Part shown: piece after piece, positions 19,458-26,881 of the stretch | How the letters are laid out: each line of letters starts with the position of its first letter | Position numbering within the stretch: the first letter of the stretch is position 1 | Source: Lunatimonas salinarum | GTDB lineage: Bacteria > Bacteroidota > Bacteroidia > Cytophagales > Cyclobacteriaceae | NCBI RefSeq assembly: GCF_017811155.1 | Contig: NZ_JACVCV010000009.1 | Span: 173,133 to 237,132, forward strand | Length of the DNA: 64,000 bases | Direction of reading: 5' to 3' | The notes under the pieces: model-generated | Database searches by the model: none | The model's input: the letters and a program-made list of their open reading frames with translations, nothing else | Told to the model about the DNA's origin: nothing | Translations under genes and position numbers: made by a program

Positions 19458-19599
19458 TGTAGGATGTTGAAATTGGCAGACAAGCCCTCCTGTCTCGGGG
19501 GTGGAGGATCCAGATTTATCTGGTGTACTGGATAAAGCACACATCGAGCTCAATGTGTTGCCTAACAGCTCCGTGGAGGTTCGAGTCCTTCTCCTACAG
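19458..19599 (+). ncRNA. tRNA-like RNA: complete class II cloverleaf with an about 73-nt variable region and anticodon GUC
   Basis: All tRNA arms can be drawn. The acceptor stem is TGTAGGA (19458-19464) with TCCTACA (19592-19598). Bases 8-9 are TG. The D stem is TTG/CAA with loop AAATTGGCAGA, as in tRNA-Leu. The anticodon stem CCCTC/GGGGG has a seven-base loop CTGTCTC (19490-19496). The T arm is GGAGG-TTCGAGT-CCTTC (19575-19591). The discriminator is G19599 and no CCA is encoded. The anticodon reads GUC, and C38 and G73 are also present, all aspartate identity elements, yet the D arm resembles tRNA-Leu. Position 37 is U, where a purine is usual. The variable region (19502-19574) is closed by GGAG/CTCC and holds two hairpins: CCAGA/TCTGG, and an 8-bp stem with one bulge from 19537 to 19561. 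A promoter and a terminator flank the gene. A decayed pseudogene is the main alternative. Confidence 0.62.
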
Positions 19600-19620
19600 C
19601 GACATACGAAATTGTACCGA

Positions 19621-19674
19621 AGAAACGTTTAATTAGGAAATGAAAGATTTCCAAATAAACGTTTCTTTTTTTTT
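19621..19674 (+). terminator. Rho-independent terminator of the tRNA-like RNA
   Basis: An 11-bp outer stem (AGAAACGTTTA with TAAACGTTTCT) encloses a 6-bp inner stem (GGAAAT with ATTTCC) and is followed by nine T (19666-19674). It starts 22 bp after the last tRNA-like base and 68 bp before the next gene. Confidence 0.88.
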
Positions 19675-19741
19675 GCCTTTGGGCCGGATCAGTTATTTTT
19701 TGAATTATATTAATTTAATTTTGTGTTTGTAAGAATAAAGT

Positions 19742-22700
19742 ATGAGTGAAGCTACCGAAGAAAAAATACGTGTAAATAGGGGAGTAAAGGTACTTCTTAG
19801 GGTGCTTCTTTTTTTGTTTGTCTTCGTGTCAGTAGCTCAAGCGGTGTTCTATTTCGGTTCAGACCGCTTATTGAGAGGCTACGTGCAGCGGCAGGTGGAT
19901 GAAGTATCCGGCGGCAAATACCGGGTGGATTTTGATGGTTTTAGGGTATCGCTACTGGAAAGGGGCGTATTTTTGACGGGGTTTTCGCTAAGCCCGGTAG
20001 ATAGTACCCTTTTTGAGCAAATTCACGCAACCGTATACAAGGTCGAGGCATCCGAAGTCAGTGTAAAGGGACTGGGTTTTCGCTTCCGAGAAAAGATTCT
20101 GACTATTGGGCAGATCAGACTCAAGGAGCCCATGGTGCGTTTTAAGCAGCCAAGTGCAGCGGGACAAAGGGCAGATTCCGTGGACGTTTCTCCGCTGAGG
20201 CAATTGGAGCTCGAAATTCAGCGTTCATTTGGCGAAAACCTAAAAGATATCCTGATAAGGGAGTTATATATTGACGATGCCGATCTGTTGTTGGTGAATT
20301 TTATTAGTCAAAAATCCATCACGGCGGATCATACCAGCTTGTATATAAGAAATCTCCAACTTGCCCAGGTGAACCAACCCATACCATTCAATGCCGAGGG
20401 ATTTGAGTTGAACCTGAGTAACTTTGAAATGCTTTTGGCAGATAGTATCCACCGCGTTTCCGCGTCAATGGTGCAGGTTTCTTCCCTCAACAAGGCCATA
20501 ATGGTGGAGAAAATGCGCATCATTCCTGACCGTGAACGGGAGGCTACGGTCTATTATGAGATTGGTTTAGACAATTTGGAATTGAAAGATGCGGATATTG
20601 ACCAGATCTTTTATTCCTCGGATGTGAACATTGGCAATCTCCTGCTGGTGGAGCCACATTTTATACTGCACACTGATAGGGGGTTTTCGGAGAGGGACGA
20701 TTTGAACATCGAAGTAAACCTATACAATCTGATTCAGGATATCCTCTCTTCTATTTCAGTAGAAAATTTGAATATTCAGTCGGGCTATTTTTTGCAGCAG
20801 GGTATACAGGACCCAACAAAAAATCGCATCGAAGCAGAGGAGATTTTTTTTCGAATGATGCAGGTGTATATCGGTCCGGAAGAATCCCGCAGGCAGAATC
20901 AGTTTTTTTATGCCGATGAAGCGGAATTGAATATTTCCCAAGTCCGCCTGGCGTTGGCAGATGGGATTCATTGGGTAAATGGGGAAAATGTAAGGATCAG
21001 CTCCTTGGAGGATAAGGTGTCGATGGAGCGCATTCGGATTATGCCTGAGCTCGAGGAGGGGGAGGATCCCGATATACCACTATTTGAAATAGCCGTTCCC
21101 TTTCTAAATTTCAGCAATGCAAATTTGAAGAAGGTGTACAACGAAAACGTGGTGGATGTCGAGGATTTGCGGATTACCTCTCCGAAGGTTGTCTTTAGAG
21201 ACCTTAAAGGAAAGGAAGGAGGACAGCAGTCGGGAACTACTTCGCTGCGGGGCCTAGTCAGTGAGTACCTTCGGGCGATATATGTGCAAAATCTGGAAAT
21301 CACCGAGGGGCAATTGGTCATGGACAATCATTTGCGGGTGCGTCAGGATAGTCTTTCTTTTGGCAAGATCGATCTACTACTTCGAAATTTTCAGTTGGAT
21401 GACAAGGTAGACGCCGACCTAGACAACAAGCTTTTCTATGCCGAGCACCTGAGGCTAGAGATAGAAGATTATGCCTTAAAGCTTTCAGACAACCTGCATC
21501 TTTTTTCTGCGGACCGAATATTGATCGATACCGAAAACGAGCTGTTAGATATGGAGGGGTTTCGGCTGCGGCCCTCTACCCAAGAGGATGTTTCAGGCCT
21601 GCTGGAGCGTTATGGTCGTACCACCGTATTGGACGTAGACATACCGCGATTCACAGCACACGGGGTGGATATTACTACCGCTTACTTTGAGGAATTACTA
21701 AACATAAAGCACATCGATATTCCTTCTCCGACTATCAAGTGGACCCGGTTTATTCAGAGGCAAGAGGACGAAGATGACTCGGGTGGAGGAATGGAACGTA
21801 CCGACTTATATGACCTGCTTTCCAATTACTTCACCGAGGTAAGTATAGACTCTCTCACCTTGACGGAGGGATCCTTTACATACGATAACTTCGTCAACGA
21901 AGCTTTTCAGTCTTTTGCTGAGAACGATATTTCCGTCACGATTAAGAAGTTCTACTTGGATGAAAACGTAGCGCTGTCAGAATCTGGCTTTCTCTTTGCA
22001 GATGAGGTGGATATAGGTTTGAACAATTACGTTTTTAACATCGCGGATGGCCGGTATCAGGTGGTGGCGGACCGCATTGCTTTCAATTCTGCCAAAGAAG
22101 AAATATCGACTTTCAATGTACGGCTTTTGCCCCAGCGAAAGCTGGATGGCAAGGTGAGTATTTCTGCGACCGTTCCCGACATGAGTTTTGGCGGGGTGGA
22201 TTTTGAGGAGTTTTTGTTTGAAAATCGCCTGAAACTCGACCGATTGCGGCTGTTGGATGCCGATGTGAAATTGTCCATCAATCGGAGGGTAGAAGAAGAC
22301 GATGTCGCTGGTGTTTCGAGAAGGGATCGGCGCCTACCAAAAACCATTGACGCCGTGCAGATAGGTGAAATCAGTGCTCAAAATGCCCAGCTTAAAGTCT
22401 CCTATAACGAAGAAGACGAAGACATCGAACTGATCAAAACAGGTATCAGCCTCTCCCTGTCCGATTTTATGCTAGACTCTGCCAAGCTCGCCTATGGTGA
22501 CATCGCTGCATTGTTCAGGAATATGGCCTTGGAGGTGGACGATTTTTCGGTGGCTCTGAAGGATAGTGTGCACACCGTCAAGTTTTCGAATATAGAACTG
22601 GACGTGGATAAGGAACTTATCATAGTAGATAACCTTCATATCATCCCCAAGCGCTTTGACACCGAAAAGGGCCAACCTGTGATCGAGGCTACCGTGCCGC

Positions 22701-24076
22701 AGGCAAGTATAACCACCAAATCCCTCCGGACATTTCAGCAGACCGGTGATCTCGATATCACTCGGTTGTTATTGACCAATCCCGAAGTGTCTGTTTATTT
22801 GGATAAGGACGAAATAGCCATACTTAAACCGGAGGAAGAGAAGGAGAAAATCCAACAAGCGGTGCTGCAATCCCTCAATATCGCCTCCTTTGAAATGGAG
22901 AACGGACAACTGAGTATCCGGGAGAAATCAAATCAGGAGGAAATCAACGGGCTTAAAAATATCGGTCTAATGTTAAGCGAATTGAGCTTTGACTTTACCC
23001 AACCTATGGCGATCAACCCGCAATTTCTTCTGCGTAAGGATTACCGGTTTGAACTTACCGATTATGAGATCAAGCTTCCTGATAGCCTCAATACCGTATT
23101 TATTGAACGGATTTTACTGCGTGGAGATCAGCTTACCATGGAAGGTGTGTCTTTGATGCCGCGGATAGGAAGGTATCACTACGCCCGAAAGGTTGGATCA
23201 CAGGTGGATGTCGCCGAGGTTCAGATAGCGCAGTTGATTTTTGAGGGAATTGATGTACCAGCTTTTATCGAAAGCCAACAAGTAACCGCATCTTCCTTGC
23301 GCATAAACAGCCCTACCGCCTTTATTTTTCGGGATAAGCGGGTTCCTCGTGCCGAAAATGTGTTCCGAAAAATGCCTCAGCAGCTTATGCAGGATATCAA
23401 GGCCTATGTGAATGTGGATGAAATTTTGATAGAAAACGCCGCAGTTACCTACGAGGAATTTCCGGAAAACGGCATGATTCCCGGTCGCATTTCCTTTACC
23501 GAGATGGATGCCTCGCTCCGACCTTTCCGATTGGGCGCAGAAAGCGTTGACAGGGAAACCATGCGGTTAGATGCGACCATGATGCTGAATCATGCAGCAA
23601 GGCTAAACGTGAACCTACTCCTTGGATTTGAAGACCCGTATCCGGTAAATTTGGAAGCATCTATAGGTGAATTCGAGCTTTCTGCGATTCATTCCATCTT
23701 GGAAACAAACGCTTTTGTTACCGTAGAATCGGGTCTGATTCGTGGCGGGGAATGGCATTTTGCGGCTGATAAGCACCGGGCGATTGGTGAGATGACACTA
23801 CGATACAATGACCTGAAAGTGCGGCTTCTCGACGAACGGACTTTGGAAGTGGCCCGGGGCCGTAAGGGTGTACTCACCTTTGTGGTAAATGCACTAGCGC
23901 TCCGCAGTAATAATCCAAGGAAGTTATTCAGCCGGCTGGTAAGCTCCAACATCTACCAACGGCGGGATACAAGTAAGTTTATTTTCAACTACCTATGGAA
24001 GGCCACCTTCTCCGGATTAATGGGAAGTTCGGGTATTTCCCAACCCAAAATCCCCCGAAAGGAAGAAGAGGAGTAG
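19742..24076 (+). CDS. Giant AsmA-like / repeating-beta-groove inner-membrane-anchored protein
   Basis: The 1444-residue protein has one N-terminal membrane anchor (about 17-40, LLRVLLFLFVFVSVAQAVFY). A very long periplasmic part follows, of short alternating beta strands with few cysteines and repeated acidic and aromatic blocks (LYIRNLQL, ISLSLSDFML and similar). This is the pattern of AsmA/TamB/YhdP-type proteins that build a hydrophobic groove and carry lipids between the two membranes. The last 300 residues (LRLDATMMLNHAARLNVNLLLGFEDPYPVNLEASIGEF) resemble the AsmA C-terminal domain. The protein ends in a charged KEEEE tail. Neither the partner nor the lipid is known. The gene lies between the tRNA-like RNA and pheS. 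Confidence 0.85.
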   Translation: MSEATEEKIRVNRGVKVLLRVLLFLFVFVSVAQAVFYFGSDRLLRGYVQRQVDEVSGGKYRVDFDGFRVSLLERGVFLTGFSLSPVDSTLFEQIHATVYKVEASEVSVKGLGFRFREKILTIGQIRLKEPMVRFKQPSAAGQRADSVDVSPLRQLELEIQRSFGENLKDILIRELYIDDADLLLVNFISQKSITADHTSLYIRNLQLAQVNQPIPFNAEGFELNLSNFEMLLADSIHRVSASMVQVSSLNKAIMVEKMRIIPDREREATVYYEIGLDNLELKDADIDQIFYSSDVNIGNLLLVEPHFILHTDRGFSERDDLNIEVNLYNLIQDILSSISVENLNIQSGYFLQQGIQDPTKNRIEAEEIFFRMMQVYIGPEESRRQNQFFYADEAELNISQVRLALADGIHWVNGENVRISSLEDKVSMERIRIMPELEEGEDPDIPLFEIAVPFLNFSNANLKKVYNENVVDVEDLRITSPKVVFRDLKGKEGGQQSGTTSLRGLVSEYLRAIYVQNLEITEGQLVMDNHLRVRQDSLSFGKIDLLLRNFQLDDKVDADLDNKLFYAEHLRLEIEDYALKLSDNLHLFSADRILIDTENELLDMEGFRLRPSTQEDVSGLLERYGRTTVLDVDIPRFTAHGVDITTAYFEELLNIKHIDIPSPTIKWTRFIQRQEDEDDSGGGMERTDLYDLLSNYFTEVSIDSLTLTEGSFTYDNFVNEAFQSFAENDISVTIKKFYLDENVALSESGFLFADEVDIGLNNYVFNIADGRYQVVADRIAFNSAKEEISTFNVRLLPQRKLDGKVSISATVPDMSFGGVDFEEFLFENRLKLDRLRLLDADVKLSINRRVEEDDVAGVSRRDRRLPKTIDAVQIGEISAQNAQLKVSYNEEDEDIELIKTGISLSLSDFMLDSAKLAYGDIAALFRNMALEVDDFSVALKDSVHTVKFSNIELDVDKELIIVDNLHIIPKRFDTEKGQPVIEATVPQASITTKSLRTFQQTGDLDITRLLLTNPEVSVYLDKDEIAILKPEEEKEKIQQAVLQSLNIASFEMENGQLSIREKSNQEEINGLKNIGLMLSELSFDFTQPMAINPQFLLRKDYRFELTDYEIKLPDSLNTVFIERILLRGDQLTMEGVSLMPRIGRYHYARKVGSQVDVAEVQIAQLIFEGIDVPAFIESQQVTASSLRINSPTAFIFRDKRVPRAENVFRKMPQQLMQDIKAYVNVDEILIENAAVTYEEFPENGMIPGRISFTEMDASLRPFRLGAESVDRETMRLDATMMLNHAARLNVNLLLGFEDPYPVNLEASIGEFELSAIHSILETNAFVTVESGLIRGGEWHFAADKHRAIGEMTLRYNDLKVRLLDERTLEVARGRKGVLTFVVNALALRSNNPRKLFSRLVSSNIYQRRDTSKFIFNYLWKATFSGLMGSSGISQPKIPRKEEEE

Positions 24077-24138
24077 TACAAAGGTTCTGATGTAAAAAGT
24101 ACTCCGGTTAAAGTGGAAGGCCCTCCCAAAATTTTTTT

Positions 24139-24146
24139 TAGCTTTG
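24139..24146 (+). promoter_or_regulatory. Candidate -7 box for pheS
   Basis: TAGCTTTG fits TAnnTTTG. The predicted start near 24151 gives an about 20-base leader to ATG 24172. No convincing -33 TTG precedes it. Confidence 0.32.
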
Positions 24147-24171
24147 CACTACCTAAATTTCCGACAGGGCT

Positions 24172-25200
24172 ATGCACAAAGAAAAGATTGAGCAGATCAA
24201 AGCAGAAATAGCTGCCGCCAAAGCCAGCACGACCGATGAACTGGAAAAATACCGTATGCGCTTTATTAGTAAGAGGAGCGTGGTAGGGGAGCTTTTTGCC
24301 CAGATGCGTGACCTTGGAAACGACCGGAAGCGGGAATTTGGTCAGGTGGTCAATGAGGTCAAACAGCTTGCGGAGGAGAAGTTTCAAGAACTGATCGAGT
24401 CGGTTGGCAAAGGAAAGCAGAAGCAAGGTGGTACACAGTTGGACTTGACACTCCCCCCGTCCAATCTTCCCGTAGGGGGTATTCATCCGCTTACAGCCAC
24501 CAGGCAGCGGATCGTTGAGATATTTGAACGTATCGGATTCAATCTTTCGGAAGGGCCAGAGATCGAAGACGACTGGCATAACTTTACAGCCTTGAATTTC
24601 CCCGAAAATCATCCGGCCCGCGAGATGCAAGACACCTTCTTCATTGAGAAGAACCCGGATATCGCCCTGCGCACGCACACCTCCTCTGTACAGGTTCGGG
24701 TGATGGAAAAGGAAAGACCGCCCATTCGTACACTATCTCCCGGCCGGGTCTTCCGCAATGAAGCCATCTCCGCCCGCGCCCACTGCATCTTTCACCAGGT
24801 GGAGGGATTATACGTGGACAGAAATGTCAGCTTTGCCGATCTCAAGCAGACCCTTTACCACTTTGCCAAAGAAATGTTTGGCAAGGAAACCAAAGTACGG
24901 TTTCGCCCTTCTTTCTTTCCCTTTACAGAGCCCAGCGCAGAAATTGACATTTCCTGTCTCATTTGTGGGGGTAAGGGGTGTAACATCTGCAAGCATAGCG
25001 GATGGGTAGAAATCGGCGGATCGGGTATGGTGGACCCCAATGTATTGGAGAACTGCGGGATAGACTCGGAGGAGTTTACCGGGTTTGCCTTTGGCATGGG
25101 CATAGAGCGAATTGCCATGCTGAAATACCAAATTAACGACCTGCGCCTATTTACTGAAAATGATATTCGGTTTTTGCAGCAGTTCAGACCCTTGCTGTAA
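24172..25200 (+). CDS. pheS: Phenylalanyl-tRNA synthetase alpha subunit
   Basis: The 342-residue protein is a full-length PheS, the catalytic class II subunit that charges tRNA-Phe as an alpha2-beta2 enzyme with PheT. It has the N-terminal coiled coil, LPVGGIHPLTATRQRIVEIFERIGF, motif 2 (RTLSPGRVFRNEAISARAHC, then FHQVEGLYVD) and motif 3 (GFAFGMGIERIAML). A Cys-rich insertion (CLICGGKGCNIC) of the kind seen in many bacterial PheS proteins may bind zinc. pheT is not adjacent; the next gene on the strand is unrelated. A perfect palindrome (25202-25226, GCCCCAAG with CTTGGGGC) follows the stop but lacks a T run. Confidence 0.97.
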   Translation: MHKEKIEQIKAEIAAAKASTTDELEKYRMRFISKRSVVGELFAQMRDLGNDRKREFGQVVNEVKQLAEEKFQELIESVGKGKQKQGGTQLDLTLPPSNLPVGGIHPLTATRQRIVEIFERIGFNLSEGPEIEDDWHNFTALNFPENHPAREMQDTFFIEKNPDIALRTHTSSVQVRVMEKERPPIRTLSPGRVFRNEAISARAHCIFHQVEGLYVDRNVSFADLKQTLYHFAKEMFGKETKVRFRPSFFPFTEPSAEIDISCLICGGKGCNICKHSGWVEIGGSGMVDPNVLENCGIDSEEFTGFAFGMGIERIAMLKYQINDLRLFTENDIRFLQQFRPLL

Positions 25201-25352
25201 CTTTGCCCCAAGCTAGCCTTGGGGCAAGAACCAACAACAATGATTCGCTCATTGAGCAGCATAGCCAAAATCAGATGATGTAAAAGGAGTTCTGAATGGG
25301 GCGCAGCCACCAATGAAGAAGGTTTACCGACAATGAAAGAGAGGACAATCAA

Positions 25353-25829
25353 ATGAGAAAGACGGTATTCGTAGGGTTGTTTTCACTGTTTCTGGGGGTT
25401 GTAGACGCACAGGAAAAAGGGGATTTCCGCCTGCATTTTGGCGGGGAGTTTGGCACTTGGCCGCAGCTTTTTTTTGGACTGAATGCAGGAGCTGAATACG
25501 TTTTTTTGGACAAGCTTTCCATTGTACCCAATTATACCCACTTTTTTCCTGAATTTGGCCACGCAAGAAACCTGAATTTAGATACCAGGTATTATTTTAC
25601 CGAAGGGGCGTTAAAGTGGTATGGAATGGCCGGCTTTTCAAACGCTTGGAGTCTGCTAAATCGTCCTGGATCCGGACTGATTAGGGCCAATACACAAGGC
25701 CCCATCCTAGGTTTTGGCGGTCTGCTTGGTTTTGATAATAGATTGGCGCTGAACCCCCAACTTAAATATTGGAGCCAACGGGAGGGAAGATTTATCTTTA
25801 CGTTTGGCATGGTTTACTTTCTGAATTGA
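25353..25829 (+). CDS. Small outer-membrane beta-barrel-like protein
   Basis: The 158-residue protein has a signal peptide (RKTVFVGLFSLFLGVVDA, cleavage before QEKGDF). The remainder alternates short polar and aromatic strands (LHFGGEFGTWPQLFFGLN, GLLGFDNRLALNPQLKYW) and ends FIFTFGMVYFLN. An alternating pattern with a terminal aromatic strand is typical of eight-stranded barrels of the OmpX/OmpW or outer-membrane-protein-beta-barrel type. I cannot name the family. It lies 152 bp after pheS and is probably transcribed alone. Confidence 0.7.
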   Translation: MRKTVFVGLFSLFLGVVDAQEKGDFRLHFGGEFGTWPQLFFGLNAGAEYVFLDKLSIVPNYTHFFPEFGHARNLNLDTRYYFTEGALKWYGMAGFSNAWSLLNRPGSGLIRANTQGPILGFGGLLGFDNRLALNPQLKYWSQREGRFIFTFGMVYFLN

Positions 25830-25995
25830 TCTTTTGCCTGCCCCAAAGGACCGCGGTTGGCCTGCTGCGGATATTTGGCGGGGTGCTTTTGGCTTTTTCA
25901 TAGCGTCTTTTTTTCCAAATAGGTTTATTTATTGGAGCAGGTGCCGATTTGGCAAAGTTTTCCTATCTTAAAGTCTCATTTACCCTAAGCTAACC

Positions 25996-26871
25996 ATGAA
26001 TAACCTCAACCGACGTGATTTCATCCGAAATGGCCTGCTTTTGGCAGGTGCCGGTTCCCTTGCTTCCTTTCACTACATGAATGCGATGCCTTCCAGTTCA
26101 TTTGTCTATCCCATCGGTGCTTGTGATTGGTCTATCGGAAAAACCAGCGATCCGGATGCCTTTCGGCTAGCCAAAGAGCTCGGGTTGGACGGGATACAGG
26201 TCAGTTTGGGTACCGCCAAGAACAACATGCATCTTCGGCAGCCCCAAATTCAGCAGGAGTTCCTGGCCGCGTCCCGTAGCAGCGGGGTGCGAATCGGCAG
26301 CATGGCCATCGGCGAGCTTAACAATGTCCCCTACAAATCGGAATCCATTACCCAAGAGTGGGTACACGACTGCATAGACGTGGCCCAAGTTCTTGGCTGC
26401 AAGGTGATCCTGTTGGCATTTTTTCACCACGGCGATCTCCGCAACGACCCTGCGGGCAAGGCCGAGGTGATCCGCAAATTGCGGGAAGTTGCGCCAAAGG
26501 CAGAAAAACAGGGTATTTACTTAGCCATAGAATCCTGGCTTAGCGCGGAGGAACATTTGGAAATCATCGAGGGCGTCGGATCCAGCCACGTGCGGGTATA
26601 TTACGACGTCGCCAATGCCACTGAGATGGGGTATGATATTTACAGGGAGATGAAGCTGCTCGGGACAGAATATATTTGCGAGATACACATGAAGGAAAAC
26701 GGACAGCTGCTCGGTCAGGGCAAAGTTGATTTCCAACGTGTCCGGGATACCCTAAAGGACATTGGTTACCGGGATTGGCTCGTCATTGAGGGAGCAGTTC
26801 CCTCGGGTGGACAGATGTTTCCCGCTTATATCGAAAACCGCCGGTTTCTTGCGCAGTTGATGAACGCCTAA
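25996..26871 (+). CDS. Tat-exported sugar phosphate isomerase/epimerase-like (xylose isomerase-like TIM barrel) protein
   Basis: The 291-residue protein starts with a twin-arginine signal (NRRDFIRNGLLLAGAGSL). A TIM-barrel fold of the AP-endonuclease-2/xylose-isomerase-like family follows. Metal-ligand candidates include Glu in YLAIESWLS, His and Asp in VRVYYDVANATEMGY, His in CEIHMKENG and Glu in WLVIEGAVPS. Family members include epimerases and 3-keto-sugar enzymes, often exported in Bacteroidota and Planctomycetes; the substrate cannot be deduced. The gene is 10 bp upstream of the haem lipoprotein gene, so the two act as one operon and probably on the same sugar. Confidence 0.85.
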   Translation: MNNLNRRDFIRNGLLLAGAGSLASFHYMNAMPSSSFVYPIGACDWSIGKTSDPDAFRLAKELGLDGIQVSLGTAKNNMHLRQPQIQQEFLAASRSSGVRIGSMAIGELNNVPYKSESITQEWVHDCIDVAQVLGCKVILLAFFHHGDLRNDPAGKAEVIRKLREVAPKAEKQGIYLAIESWLSAEEHLEIIEGVGSSHVRVYYDVANATEMGYDIYREMKLLGTEYICEIHMKENGQLLGQGKVDFQRVRDTLKDIGYRDWLVIEGAVPSGGQMFPAYIENRRFLAQLMNA

Positions 26872-26881
26872 TTTGAACTCC

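Noticed and set aside
19458..19599. Interpretation as tmRNA, a group I intron or an ordinary tRNA-Leu
   Set aside because: There is no tag-peptide ORF or tmRNA pseudoknot region. The extra 55-60 nt are far too short for a group I intron and lie in the variable arm, not the anticodon loop. The anticodon loop does not contain any leucine anticodon.
25202..25226. Perfect palindrome after pheS as a terminator
   Set aside because: The stem is strong but no T run follows on either strand, so I record it only as a palindrome within the pheS entry.
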